In this document: positions 40,577 to 50,420 of the stretch, piece after piece
Layout: every line of letters starts with the position of its first letter
How positions within the stretch are numbered: position 1 is the first letter of the stretch
Source: Leifsonia xyli
Lineage (GTDB): Bacteria > Actinomycetota > Actinomycetes > Actinomycetales > Microbacteriaceae
DNA length: 64,000 nt
Direction of reading: 5' to 3'
Assembly (NCBI GenBank): GCA_001647635.1
Contig: CP014761.1
Location: 2,418,001-2,482,000, forward strand
Program-made: the position numbers and the translations under genes
Notes under the pieces: model-generated
Told to the model about the DNA's origin: nothing
Databases searched by the model: none
What the model saw: only the letters and a program-made list of their open reading frames with translations

Positions 40577-41128
40577 GTGCACATGATCTTCCGGACGATG
40601 CTTCACGCGATCATCTCGCGCTTCGGCCCGCGGCTGGGCCACTGGGACGTGGCGCGCACGAAGTTCCGCGTGCTGCCGACCGACCTCGACATCCTGAGGC
40701 ACATGAACAACGGGGTGTACCTGTCGATCGCCGACATCGGGAGGTTCGACCTGCTGCAGCGGAACGGCGTCTGGGCGATCTTCAAACGCCGTGGGTGGTA
40801 CCCGGTGGTCGCGTCCGAGACCATCTCATTCCGCAAGTCGCTGGAGCTGTGGCAGCCCTTCGTCGTCGAGTCGCGCATCCTCGGCTTCGACGAGAAGGCG
40901 GTCTACGTCGAGCAGCGGTTCACGGTCGACGGCGAGATCTATACACAGGCGTTCATCCGCGGGCGATTCCTCAAGCGCTCCGGAGGGGTCGTCGGTATCG
41001 CCGAGTTGCTCGAGGCGGTGGGCCCGTCGCCGACGGATGCCACTGTTCCGCAGTGGCTGGTGGAGTGGGGCGAGGACGCGGCGCTGCCGTCGACCCGCGC
41101 CGAGGCGCCGAGCATCTGGAGCGACTGA
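40577..41128 (+). CDS. Acyl-CoA thioesterase-like protein (4HBT fold)
   Basis: 183 aa hot-dog-fold protein. LPTDLDILRHMNNGVYLSIADIGRFDLL matches the 4-hydroxybenzoyl-CoA thioesterase/FAT group. A DHNA-CoA thioesterase role in menaquinone synthesis is possible from its position after menD but unproven. Start GTG 40577 has TACCAT 6 bases upstream. Confidence 0.8.
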   Translation: MHMIFRTMLHAIISRFGPRLGHWDVARTKFRVLPTDLDILRHMNNGVYLSIADIGRFDLLQRNGVWAIFKRRGWYPVVASETISFRKSLELWQPFVVESRILGFDEKAVYVEQRFTVDGEIYTQAFIRGRFLKRSGGVVGIAELLEAVGPSPTDATVPQWLVEWGEDAALPSTRAEAPSIWSD

Positions 41129-41144
41129 CCGGCGCCCCGCACGT

Positions 41145-42515
41145 TCAGGCGGGCCCGAAGGCGAACACCTTCTCGGGGTCCCACTGCAGCCGTGCGGCGG
41201 TGAGCCGCTCCTGCACAGGCGGCGGCCAGCCGCTCTCGAACGCCGCCCGGTCGGAGAGGTCCCCGATGAAGTTCACGTTCGTCACCGCGGAGATGCGGTC
41301 GGCCAGCGCGTCGGAGATCGCCTTCGCCCGAGCCGGCGCGGCCTCCGCGAAGGTCGACGGGTCGGCGGCCAGAACGGCCAGCGTGTAACCGGCATCGCGT
41401 CCGCCGATCGACGTGCCGTCATCGGTGTCCCGCGCGGTGGCGCCGCCGATCTGACGCAGCTCGACCGAGAGGAACGGCGAACCGGAGCCCGGTCCGGCCA
41501 ACTCGAGGATCACATCCCCGGCATCCTGACCGAACGTGTCGAGCATGTAGCCCCTGATCCACGCGGGCGTGCCCTGCTCGGGATCGTTGTGGATGCTCGC
41601 GACCGCTGTCGTCGGCATCTCGGTCACGAAGTCCAGGTACAGCGGGGCAGCCGCCCGGATCGGCGCGAACAGACGCTCCCCCTCGGCGCTGTCGCCGGGG
41701 TAGGCGAAGCGGACGCTGAGCACCGTTCGACCGCGCAAGGGCGGCGGAGGTCCTTCGACGTCGGGAATGGAGAGCAGCGCGACCGAGGTGGTGGCCTCAT
41801 CCGGCAGCTCTGCGGACCAGTCGATCCAGGCCCGCAGCGCCGGCTCGATGGCGCCGCCCTCGAAGAAGACGCTGCCGCCGTAGAGCGAGCGCAGCGGGAC
41901 GAGTTCAAGCGTCATCTCGGTCACGACGCACAGCCCGCCCTTCCCGCCGCGGAGAGCCCAGAACAGGTCGGAGTTGGTGGTGCGGTCGGCGGTGAGGATG
42001 CGTCCATCCGCCGTCACCACCCGGAATCCGCGGACCCAGTCGGCCGTGAAGCCGTAGGTGCGGGCCATCGGGCCGAGGCCGCCGCCGAGGCTGTAGCCGA
42101 CGGCGCCGACGCTGGTGGACGAGCCGGTGACCGGTGCGAGGCCGTGCTCCGCCGCGGCGACGATGACCGGCGCCCAACGCAGACCGGCGCCGATGCGGGC
42201 GAACCGGGTGTCGGGGTCGATCGAGAGGCCGTCGAGGCCGCGGGTGGAGATGATCATGCCCCCGACGATCGGGGCTTCCGCGCCGTGGCCGGTCGCCTGC
42301 ACCCGCACCGGCAGCCTGGTGTCGCGGGCGAAGGCGATCGCCTCCACGACGTCCTGCTCGGTCGTGACGGCGACCACGATGTCCGGGTCGTGGCGGATGG
42401 CGGTATTGAAGCAGGCGACCTCCGCGGCGAGGCCCTCGTCGCCCCGGAGGTAGACGGTTCCGGCGATCGCGTCGCGCAGGCGCGCGACGGCGGACGTGTC
42501 GAATTCGATTCCCAT
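41145..42515 (-). CDS. FAD-binding oxidoreductase (BBE type)
   Basis: 456-aa vanillyl-alcohol-oxidase-type flavoprotein. PCMH-type FAD domain with VRVQATGHGAEAPIVGG, the probable histidyl-FAD site, GYSLGGGLGPMARTYG and RGGKGGLCVVTE; the C-terminal BBE segment ends in NVNFIGDL and the WDPEKVF motif. The second, cysteinyl FAD link of bicovalent enzymes is not evident. Substrate unknown, perhaps a sugar or alcohol. ATG 42515 has TACGTT 7 bases upstream; divergent from the AlkA-like gene. Confidence 0.87.
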   Translation of the reverse strand: MGIEFDTSAVARLRDAIAGTVYLRGDEGLAAEVACFNTAIRHDPDIVVAVTTEQDVVEAIAFARDTRLPVRVQATGHGAEAPIVGGMIISTRGLDGLSIDPDTRFARIGAGLRWAPVIVAAAEHGLAPVTGSSTSVGAVGYSLGGGLGPMARTYGFTADWVRGFRVVTADGRILTADRTTNSDLFWALRGGKGGLCVVTEMTLELVPLRSLYGGSVFFEGGAIEPALRAWIDWSAELPDEATTSVALLSIPDVEGPPPPLRGRTVLSVRFAYPGDSAEGERLFAPIRAAAPLYLDFVTEMPTTAVASIHNDPEQGTPAWIRGYMLDTFGQDAGDVILELAGPGSGSPFLSVELRQIGGATARDTDDGTSIGGRDAGYTLAVLAADPSTFAEAAPARAKAISDALADRISAVTNVNFIGDLSDRAAFESGWPPPVQERLTAARLQWDPEKVFAFGPA

Positions 42516-42522
42516 GGTGGAG

Positions 42523-42590
42523 AACGTAGGGGAGACCACCGACGTGCGGGTAGCCCCCTGGGTCCCGCGGTCAGTGGGGTGACGTACCAT
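42523..42590. promoter_or_regulatory. Divergent leaderless promoters (BBE oxidoreductase / AlkA-like)
   Basis: TACGTT on the minus strand (42528-42523), 7 bases from ATG 42515, and TACCAT on the plus strand (42585-42590), 6 bases from ATG 42597. Confidence 0.5.
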
Positions 42591-42596
42591 TCCTGC

Positions 42597-43561
42597 ATGA
42601 CCGCCGTCCTGCCCACCCCCGCGCGACAGGGTCGGCGGCGGCGCCGGACGCCGAGACCGTCTACCGCCCGGCCGGGCCGTTCGATCTCGCCGGGACGCTG
42701 GCGCTCCTCGGTCGCGGGCCGTACGACCCGATGACGGTGTGGGACCTCCGCGGGATGTGGCGCACCTGGCGCACCCCGCAGGGCGCCGTGACCGTGCGCA
42801 TCCACCGCCGTTCCGCCGACGGGGGAATCGCGGTGCATGCCTGGGGACCGGGCGCCGAGTGGGCGATCGCCGCGGTGCCCGGCCTGCTCGGGCGCGACGA
42901 CGACTGGTCCGGTCTCGATGTCAGCGGCCATCGGCTCCTGCGCGACAGCCTGCACCGGAACCCCGGGCTCCGGCTGGCGCGGACCGGCCGGATGCTGGAG
43001 GCGCTGATACCGGCGATCATCGAGCAGCGGGTCACCAGCCTGGAGGCGTATCGCTCGTGGGCGCGGCTGTTGCGCTGGTATGGCGAGGCCGCGCCCGGTC
43101 CCGCCCCTGAGGGGATGCGCGTGGTGCCGACCCTGGAACAGTGGCGGGGCATCCCGTCATGGGAGTGGCACCGCGCCGGCGTGGACCCGCGTCGGGCGCG
43201 CGCCGTGCAATCCGTGCTCGCTGTCGCCCCCTCGCTGGAGCGCGCGGTGGAGAACGCTCCGGACCTCGTCGCCGCCGAAACCGCGCTGCGGACCATCCCC
43301 GGCATCGGCGTGTGGACGGCCGCGGAGACGCTGCAACGCTCCCACGCCCATCCCGACCTCGTCAGCGTCGGCGACTACCACCTGGCGCACCAGGTGGGCG
43401 AAGCGCTGATCGGCCGACGCGTCGACGACGACGGCATGCTGGAGCTGCTGGAGCCGTGGCGCGGCCACCGCCAACGCGTCGTCCGACTCATCCTGGCGAG
43501 CGGGTTCCGCTTCCAACGCCGGGGACCGCGGATCACGCTTCAGGATCACCGCTGGCATTGA
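42597..43561 (+). pseudogene. AlkA-like DNA-3-methyladenine glycosylase, 5' frameshift
   Basis: HhH-GPD base-excision glycosylase. The hairpin-helix-hairpin and catalytic Asp region are intact (LIPAIIEQRVTSLEAY, TIPGIGVWTAAETLQR, SVGDYHLAHQVGE). The family N-terminus (APDAETVYRPAGPFDLAG) lies in the same frame but has no start codon; the leaderless ATG at 42597 (TACCAT 6 bases upstream) is one base out of frame. One added base between 42612 and 42631, where C5 and G3 runs occur, joins them to a 321-aa protein. Without that, only a truncated start at 42731 is available. Confidence 0.8.
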
Positions 43562-43563
43562 GC

Positions 43564-43580
43564 CCCGCGCGAACCGCGGG
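43564..43580. terminator. Short hairpin between convergent genes
   Basis: CCCGCG and CGCGGG arms around a 5-base loop, in the 21-base gap between the glycosylase and SRPBCC stop codons. No T-run on either side. Confidence 0.35.
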
Positions 43581-43582
43581 TG

Positions 43583-44137
43583 TCAGCCGTTGGTCCCGTT
43601 CCTCATCGCCGCTGCGTGCTCGAGCTTGAGCTCGCGGTCGAGCTCCCGGCACAGCGTCTCGTAGTGGTCGAGGAAGTCCGGGTAGTAGTCCTCCCAGACG
43701 GGGAGCGGCTTCCCGTCGTGCGCGGCGATCATGCGGTCGAGGTAGAAGTCCCAGCCCACGCCGTAGTCGGCGCCTTCCGCGACGGAGTGGAGGAGCTGTC
43801 CGAAGGTGATCGTCGTATGCCCGCTCGACTCCTTGAGGTGCACGAACATCCGACGCGAGTCCGGGGCCGAGCCGACGTCGACGTGGAGCCGGTGCGGGGC
43901 CTCGCAGAGCATGATCGCGACGTTCTCCCACTGCGCTCCGTCACCCTCCGCATTCATGCGGAACTTGACGGCGCCCGTGGCGGGCGTGCCGGTGAACTCG
44001 CCGATCCATCGGCTCAGATAGGCGGACCGGCTGAAGTACGCCCACACCTCCTCGATCGGCGCGTGGACGATCCGATCGAGGACCACGTAGACCCCGTCGT
44101 CCTTCCTGACCAGTCTTCCCGTCGGCTGCGGCGTCAT
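43583..44137 (-). CDS. SRPBCC (START/AHSA1-like) domain protein
   Basis: 184 aa. LDRIVHAPIEEVWAYFSRSA, the SRWIGEFTG turn and a long C-terminal helix (VGWDFYLDRMIAA) are typical of AHSA1/SRPBCC ligand-binding proteins. ATG 44137 is chosen because TTGGAGG lies 6 bases upstream; an upstream ATG (44182) has no such signal. No specific ligand can be inferred. Confidence 0.83.
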   Translation of the reverse strand: MTPQPTGRLVRKDDGVYVVLDRIVHAPIEEVWAYFSRSAYLSRWIGEFTGTPATGAVKFRMNAEGDGAQWENVAIMLCEAPHRLHVDVGSAPDSRRMFVHLKESSGHTTITFGQLLHSVAEGADYGVGWDFYLDRMIAAHDGKPLPVWEDYYPDFLDHYETLCRELDRELKLEHAAAMRNGTNG

Positions 44138-44220
44138 GGTGACCTCCAAGAGTTCGACCCTCGTGGACCTCACCATAGTCACGCCGCCCGCGGATCGGCA
44201 GAGGGACGCTGCGAGTCCTC

Positions 44221-45809
44221 TCAGCCCTCCAGGACGGCCATGGCGGCGTTGTGCCCGCCGAGGCCGCTGACCGCCCCGCCGCGCCGGGCGCCCGAGCCGC
44301 AGAAGAGGATGCGCGGGTGCCGTGTGGCGACGCCCCAGCGCTGCGCCGGAGTGTCGAGCGGGTCGTCATCCTCGGCGAACGGCCACGACAGCGGGCCGTG
44401 GAAGATGTTGCCGCCCGGCAGGTTGAGGGCCCGCTCGAGATCGCGCGTGGTCTTGGTCTCGATGCAGGGACGGCCGTCGGCGTCGGTGAGGAGGAGGTCC
44501 TCGACTGGCTCGGCGAGCACGGAGTTCAGGGACGCGAGCACCGCATCCTGAAGCCGCTGCCGGGTCGCGTCGTTGTTCTCGTCGGTGAGCCAGCGGTCGG
44601 GGTGTGCAGCCCGAAGACCGTGATGGTCTGCGCGCCCGACTCGGCCAGCTCCGGGTCCAGGATGCTCGGATCGGCGAGCGTGTGGCAGTAGATCTCGCAG
44701 GGGAGGAGGTCGGGCATCACGCCCCGGGTCATGCCCGAGTACGCCTCCTCGAGCTGCGTGTAGGTCTCATTGATGTGGAAGGTGCCGCCGAACGCCGCCT
44801 TCGGGTCGATGGTCTCGTCGCGGAGACGGGGGAGTCGTTCGAGGAGCAGGTTGACCTTGACCTGCGCGCCCTCCGCCTTCTCGCGCGGCGGCTCGGGCGA
44901 CTCGCCGAGCAGTCGGTCGAGCACCTCCGGGGCGACGTTGACGAGGACGTTCTCGCCGGTCACCCGGCGCTCGTGTCCGTTGCGGACGTACTCGACGGTG
45001 CCGTCCGGATCGATGCGCGTGACTTCGGCGTCCGTGACGATCCGGGCGCCCGACTCGCGCGCGACGCGCGCCAGTTCGCCGGTGACCGCGCCCATCCCGC
45101 CGACCGGGACGTCCCACTCGCCGGTGCCCTGGCCGATGACGTGGTAGAGGAAGCACCGGTTCTGCGCGAGCCCAGGGTCGGAGACGCTGGCGAAGGTGCC
45201 GATCAGCGCGTCGGTGGCGACGACACCGCGGACGAGGTCGCTCTGCACGCGGGACTCGATGAAGTCGCCGATGGGACGCTCGATGAGCGCCTCCCACAGC
45301 TCGTCGTCGCCGACGAGGGCCTTCGCCTCCGAGCGGGTGAGCAGCGGTTCGGTGACGGTCGGCCACAGAGCCTGGGCGACCTCGCCGGTGCTGCGGTAGA
45401 CGGAGCCGAAACCGTCGACGTCGCCGGCTGCCCCGATGCGGGCGAAGGATGCGGCGGTCGCCGTCTCGTCGGTGTTGTCGATCAGGAGGCCCGCGCCGTC
45501 CGGGTCGCCGGGAACAGGCGTGTAGGAGGAGTAGCGGCGGCGGGCGAGGCGGATGTCGAGGCCGAGCTCATCGATGATGCGCTGCGGGAGCAGGCTGACG
45601 AGGTAGGAGTAGCGCGACAGGCGCGCCTCCACCCCGGTGAATGCCTGCGCGCTGACCGCGGCGCCGCCGACGTCTTCGAGGCGCTCGAGGAGGATGACGG
45701 ACTTGCCGGCCCGGGCGAGGTAGGCGGCGGCGGTCAGGCCGTTGTGGCCGCCGCCGACGATCACGACGTCGTGGGTCGCGGCGGTGGTCGGCGTGGAGCG
45801 GTCGTTCAT
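44221..45809 (-). pseudogene. Phytoene dehydrogenase-like FAD oxidoreductase, frameshifted
   Basis: NAD(P)/FAD-dependent amine oxidase/CrtI-like protein. The N-terminal dinucleotide motif VVIVGGGHNGLTAAAYLARAG and the LLERLEDVGGAA block are in one frame to TITVFGLHTP, and the C-terminal FAD tail (RRGGAVSGLGGHNAAMAVL) is in another. One extra C in the run 44602-44599 (minus strand) restores RWLTDENNDATRQRLQ and a 529-aa product. Start ATG 45809 has TAGAGT 7 bases upstream. Substrate is uncertain; no carotenoid genes are adjacent. Confidence 0.85.
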
Positions 45810-45816
45810 GGTCTCG

Positions 45817-45887
45817 ACTCTACTGGCGGACGAGTTATCCACATCTTCACGTCGGTCCGCTGAGCGCTCAGCGCCGGGTAATAGTGT
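45817..45887. promoter_or_regulatory. putA / oxidoreductase divergent promoters with 16-bp palindrome
   Basis: Minus -10 TAGAGT (45822-45817) and plus -10 TAGTGT (45882-45887) flank a perfect 16-base palindrome CGCTGAGCGCTCAGCG at 45858-45873, which falls in the -35 zone of putA. This is a strong operator candidate. No putA regulator is encoded next to it. Confidence 0.55.
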
Positions 45888-45894
45888 CGTCAGC

Positions 45895-48800
45895 ATGGTC
45901 GATGCAACAGACGGCGCTGAGACGCGGCCGGCGGCGATCGCTCACGAGGCGGTCCAGCTGGTGCAGCAGTGGCTCGCCGAGAGCGCGCGGAACGCGTCCT
46001 CCGCTCCCCAGGATCCCGCGGCGGAACGGCTGGCTGGGGTGCTCAGCGATCCCGACGGGCTGGAGTTCGCGGTGAGTTTCGTCGACGGAGTCGCGCGGCC
46101 GCAAGACCTCTTCGTCGCGGGGTACAACCTGCAGCGGGTCGCGAAGCGCATCCCGCGGTTCCTTCCCTGGTACATGCGGTTCGCCATCTGGCTCGGTGGC
46201 GTGTTCGGGCCCGTGCTGCCCTGGGTGGTCATCCCGATCGCACGGAGGGTGCTCCGCCGGATGGTCGGGCACCTGGTGGTGGATGCGACGCCGGAGAAGC
46301 TGGGGCCGGCGATCGCGAAGCTGCGGCAGTCCGGCGACCCCGACGGGCACGGCGCGCGGCTCAACCTCAATCTGCTCGGTGAGGCCGTGCTGGGCGAGAA
46401 GGAGGCGCGGCGGCGCTTCGAGGGCACGCGGACGCTCCTCGCGCGGGACGACGTCGACTACGTGTCCATCAAGGTGTCGTCGATCGCATCGCAGCTGTCG
46501 ATGTGGGCGTTCGACGAGACAGTGGAGCGCGTGGTCGAGCGGCTCACGCCGCTCTACGAGGTGGCGGCGGCGTCACCCAGCCCCAAGTTCATCAACCTCG
46601 ACATGGAGGAATACCGCGACCTCGACCTGACGATGGCCGTGTTCACGACGCTCCTCAGCAAGCCGCAGTTCCTCGGCCTCGAGGCCGGGATCGTGCTGCA
46701 GGCGTACCTCCCGGACGCGCTCGACGCATTGCAGACGCTGACCGAGTGGGCGACGCACCGGCGCATCCAGGGCGGCGCGCCGGTGAAGGTCCGGGTGGTG
46801 AAAGGCGCCAACCTGGCCATGGAGAGGGTCGACGCTGCCATCCACGACTGGCCGCTTGCGACGTACGGCAGCAAGCAGTCGTCCGACGCCAACTACAAGC
46901 GCGTTCTCGACTGGGCGTTCACGCCCGAGCACACTGACGCCGTGAAGATCGGTGTCGCCGGGCACAACCTGTTCGACATCGCCTACGCGTGGCTGCTCGC
47001 CGCGCGACGAGGGGTCACCGACCGCATCGACTTCGAGATGCTGCTCGGCATGGCCACTGCGCAGGCGGAGGTCGTCACCCGGACGGTCGGGCGGCTGGTG
47101 CTCTACACGCCGGTCGTCGACCCGCGAGAGTTCGACGTCGCCATCTCCTATCTGATCCGACGGCTCGAGGAGAACGCCAGCCCGGAGAACTTCATGTCGG
47201 CGGTCTTCGAGCTGGGGTCCGATCAGAAGCTGTTCGAGCGCGAGAAGCAGCGCTTCCTCGCGTCGGTGGCGGAGCTGGAGCAGGACGCTACGCGCGGTGC
47301 CGCGCCGCTCCCCAACCCGCGACAGGACCGTACGCAGGAGTGGGAGGACGCCACCGCGCCGTCGTTCACGCGACCGCCCGCGCCGCCTCGTGACGCGGCC
47401 GGTGCCGAGGTCGACGCCGGGCTGACGAACGTCGTGCTCGGGCTGACCCGAGGTTCGACCGGGGCGGAACTGGCCCCGGCGGCGCCCGCGACCGGCGGCG
47501 ACGGCTTCCACAACGCTCCCGACACGGATCCGTCGCGGGCGGCCAACCGCGCCTGGGGGAGGCGCATCCTCGCTCGTGCTGCCGCATCCTCCCTCGGTGA
47601 GGAGACGATTGCGGCCGCGACGGTCACCGAAGCCGACCGCCTCGACCGGATCATGCAGATCGTGGCAGAGGCGGGTGCGGGCTGGGGGCGCCGCTCCGGT
47701 CAGGAGAGGGCGGTGCTGCTCGACCGAGCGGGACACGCGCTCGAGGCGAACCGCGATCGGCTGATCGAGGTCATGGCGTCCGAGACGGGTAAGACCATCG
47801 CGGAGGCCGATCCCGAGGTCAGCGAGGCCGTCGACTTCGCGCACTACTACGCGACCCGGGCGCGCGAGCTGGATGAGGTGCAGGGCGCTCGGTTCATCCC
47901 GTCGCAGCTGACCGTGGTCGCGCCGCCGTGGAACTTTCCGGTCGCGATCCCCGCCGGTTCGGTGCTGGCGGCGCTCGCCGCGGGGAGCGGTGTCATCATC
48001 AAGCCGGCGCCGCAGGCGCGACGGTCGGCGGCCGCGATGGTCGAGGCCCTCTGGGAGGCGGGAATCCCCCGAGAGCTGCTTGCACTCGTCGACGTCGCCG
48101 AGAACGACCTCGGGCAGCAGCTGATCTCCGACCCGCGGGTCGACCGGGTCATCCTCACGGGCTCGTACGAGACGGCCAAGCTGTTCCGCTCCTGGCGGCC
48201 TGAGCTCCCGCTGCTCGCCGAGACCAGCGGCAAGAACGCGATCATCGTGACCCCGAGTGCCGACTACGACCTCGCGGTGTCCGACATCGTCAAGAGCGCG
48301 TTCGGGCATGCGGGGCAGAAGTGCTCCGCGGCGAGCCTCGTCATCCTGGTCGGGTCGGTGGCGACGTCAGAGCGGTTCCGCAACCAGTTGGTGGACGCCG
48401 TCACGAGTCTGCGTGTCGGCTACCCGTACGATCCCGTGAGCCAGATGGGCCCGCTCATCGAGCCGGCATCCGGCAAGCTGCTGCACGCGCTCACGACGCT
48501 CGGCGCCGAGGAGGAGTGGCTGGTCGAGCCCGCACGGCTGGACGACACGGGCCGACTCTGGTCGCCCGGCGTCCGCGCCGGGGTGCAACCGGGCTCGTAC
48601 TTCCATCTCACCGAGTTCTTCGGGCCGGTCCTCGGCATCATGACCGCCAGGAATCTCGAAGAGGCCATCCGCTACCAGAACGCGGTCGAGTACGGGCTCA
48701 CGGCAGGACTTCACTCGCTCGACTCGGACGAGCTGGCGCTGTGGCTCGATACCGTCGAAGCGGGCAATCTCTACGTCAACCGCGGCATCACCGGCGCCAT

Positions 48801-49533
48801 CGTGCGGCGGCAGCCGTTCGGCGGATGGAAGAGGTCCTCGGTCGGAGCGGGAGCCAAAGCCGGCGGTCCGAACTATCTGCTCGGTCTCGGATCCTGGGTG
48901 CCCGAGGCGGGGAGCTCCAGCTCGAGCCTGCACCTGCGGGGGCTCGAGCCGCGGGTATCCGACCTCATCGAGTCCGGACAGTCGTCGATGGACTATCCGT
49001 CGTTCGACCTGGTGCGGCGGTCGGCGCTCAGCGACGCGATCGCCGTCGCGAACGAGTACCACCGGGTGAAGGACGTCTCCGGGCTCGGCGTCGAACGCAA
49101 CCTGTTCCGCTACCGGCCGGTGCCGGTCGCGATCCGGCTCTCCGAGGGCAGCTCACTGCCCGAACTCCTGCGGATCATGGCGGCGGGGACCGTCGCGCGG
49201 TCACCGTTCACGGTCAGTACGCCGGTGAAGCTGCCGAAGGCGACCGCGGCGCTGCTCCGCGAGCGGGACGTCGAGGTCACCGTCGAGTCCGACACCCACT
49301 GGCTCTCGCGCGTGCGGGCACGGCGCATCGCCGCCCACCGGATCCGACTCATCGGCGGTGACGCGGTGGCGCTCGCCACGGCGCTGGGCGGAAGTCCCGA
49401 CGTCGCGATCTACGACGGGCCCGTCACGCCGTCCGGGCGGGTGGAGGTGCTGACGTTCCTCCACGAGCAGGCGATCTCGATCACGAATCATCGGTTCGGC
49501 AACCCGACGACGCTGTCCGACGGGGTCATCTGA
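45895..49533 (+). CDS. putA: Bifunctional proline dehydrogenase / L-glutamate gamma-semialdehyde dehydrogenase
   Basis: 1212 aa; oxidises proline to glutamate in two steps. Residues ~85-430 are the FAD-dependent PRODH barrel with the C-terminal YLIRRLEENASPENFMSAVF motif. Residues ~540-1010 are the NAD+-dependent aldehyde dehydrogenase with the Glu in LAETSGKNA and nucleophile Cys810 in AGQKCSAAS. A further ~170-residue C-terminal region (from about 1040) is ALDH-related. No N-terminal ribbon-helix-helix DNA-binding domain is present, so it is not autoregulatory like the E. coli protein. Leaderless-type start (TAGTGT, 7 bases). Confidence 0.95.
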   Translation: MVDATDGAETRPAAIAHEAVQLVQQWLAESARNASSAPQDPAAERLAGVLSDPDGLEFAVSFVDGVARPQDLFVAGYNLQRVAKRIPRFLPWYMRFAIWLGGVFGPVLPWVVIPIARRVLRRMVGHLVVDATPEKLGPAIAKLRQSGDPDGHGARLNLNLLGEAVLGEKEARRRFEGTRTLLARDDVDYVSIKVSSIASQLSMWAFDETVERVVERLTPLYEVAAASPSPKFINLDMEEYRDLDLTMAVFTTLLSKPQFLGLEAGIVLQAYLPDALDALQTLTEWATHRRIQGGAPVKVRVVKGANLAMERVDAAIHDWPLATYGSKQSSDANYKRVLDWAFTPEHTDAVKIGVAGHNLFDIAYAWLLAARRGVTDRIDFEMLLGMATAQAEVVTRTVGRLVLYTPVVDPREFDVAISYLIRRLEENASPENFMSAVFELGSDQKLFEREKQRFLASVAELEQDATRGAAPLPNPRQDRTQEWEDATAPSFTRPPAPPRDAAGAEVDAGLTNVVLGLTRGSTGAELAPAAPATGGDGFHNAPDTDPSRAANRAWGRRILARAAASSLGEETIAAATVTEADRLDRIMQIVAEAGAGWGRRSGQERAVLLDRAGHALEANRDRLIEVMASETGKTIAEADPEVSEAVDFAHYYATRARELDEVQGARFIPSQLTVVAPPWNFPVAIPAGSVLAALAAGSGVIIKPAPQARRSAAAMVEALWEAGIPRELLALVDVAENDLGQQLISDPRVDRVILTGSYETAKLFRSWRPELPLLAETSGKNAIIVTPSADYDLAVSDIVKSAFGHAGQKCSAASLVILVGSVATSERFRNQLVDAVTSLRVGYPYDPVSQMGPLIEPASGKLLHALTTLGAEEEWLVEPARLDDTGRLWSPGVRAGVQPGSYFHLTEFFGPVLGIMTARNLEEAIRYQNAVEYGLTAGLHSLDSDELALWLDTVEAGNLYVNRGITGAIVRRQPFGGWKRSSVGAGAKAGGPNYLLGLGSWVPEAGSSSSSLHLRGLEPRVSDLIESGQSSMDYPSFDLVRRSALSDAIAVANEYHRVKDVSGLGVERNLFRYRPVPVAIRLSEGSSLPELLRIMAAGTVARSPFTVSTPVKLPKATAALLRERDVEVTVESDTHWLSRVRARRIAAHRIRLIGGDAVALATALGGSPDVAIYDGPVTPSGRVEVLTFLHEQAISITNHRFGNPTTLSDGVI

Positions 49534-49552
49534 TCCGCGTACTGTGGCAGCC

Positions 49553-50386
49553 ATGACGAACCGGATCCCCTCCCTTCCCCTGAACGGCGGCGGCAGCATC
49601 CCGCAACTCGGGCTCGGTACCTGGCCCCTCGACGATGCCGAGGTCGAGCAGGCGGTCGTCGCCGCCGCAGAGATCGGGTACCGCCACGTCGACACCGCGG
49701 CCAAGTACGGCAACGAGGTCGGCGTCGGGCGCGGGCTCGCCGCCAGCGGCCTGCCGCGCGAGGAGTGGTTCGTCACGACCAAGCTCGATGGCAACTACCA
49801 GGGCGACGATCGAGCGGTCGCCGGGCTCGATGCGAGCCTCGAGCGGTTGGGCCTCGACTACGTCGACCTGCTGCTCATCCACTGGCCGTTGCCTCAGCGC
49901 GACCAGTTCGTGTCGACCTGGGAGACGTTCATCCGGTTGCGCGACGCGGGCAAAGCGCGGGCGATAGGCGTCTCCAACTTCAAGCCGGCGCACCTCGACC
50001 GGATCATCTCCGAGACCGGCGTGACCCCGGCGGTCAACCAGATCCAGCTGAGCCCCGCGATCCCGCGCCGCGAGCAGCGCGCCTACGACAGCGAACACGG
50101 GATCGTGACCGAGTCGTGGAGTCCCATCGGAGGGACCGGCGACCTGTTGGCCGCGCCCGTCCTCGCGGAGCTCGGCGCGAAGCACGGACGCACGCCCGGG
50201 CAGATCGTCCTCCGCTGGCACGTCCAGAACGGGCTGGTCGCGATTCCCAAGTCGCGAAACCCGCAGCGGATGGCCGAGAACCTGGCCGTGTTCGACTTCG
50301 AGCTCGATGCCGACGACCTCGCCGCCCTCGAAACGCTCGACGAGGGTCCGGACGCCGGCGTCGACTCCGACCGCACCGGGCACTGA
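49553..50386 (+). CDS. Aldo/keto reductase (2,5-diketo-D-gluconate reductase-like)
   Basis: 277-aa NADPH-dependent TIM barrel. The catalytic tetrad is visible: Asp and Tyr in DTAAKYGNE, Lys in VTTKLDG and His in LLIHWPLP; the cofactor loop IPKSRNPQRMAEN is present. Substrate unknown. ATG 49553 follows TACTGT by 7 bases, better than the upstream GTG at 49544 that lies within that hexamer. Confidence 0.92.
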   Translation: MTNRIPSLPLNGGGSIPQLGLGTWPLDDAEVEQAVVAAAEIGYRHVDTAAKYGNEVGVGRGLAASGLPREEWFVTTKLDGNYQGDDRAVAGLDASLERLGLDYVDLLLIHWPLPQRDQFVSTWETFIRLRDAGKARAIGVSNFKPAHLDRIISETGVTPAVNQIQLSPAIPRREQRAYDSEHGIVTESWSPIGGTGDLLAAPVLAELGAKHGRTPGQIVLRWHVQNGLVAIPKSRNPQRMAENLAVFDFELDADDLAALETLDEGPDAGVDSDRTGH

Positions 50387-50420
50387 GGCGTCCGGGCACT
50401 GACACCCTGGCGCCGTCGCG

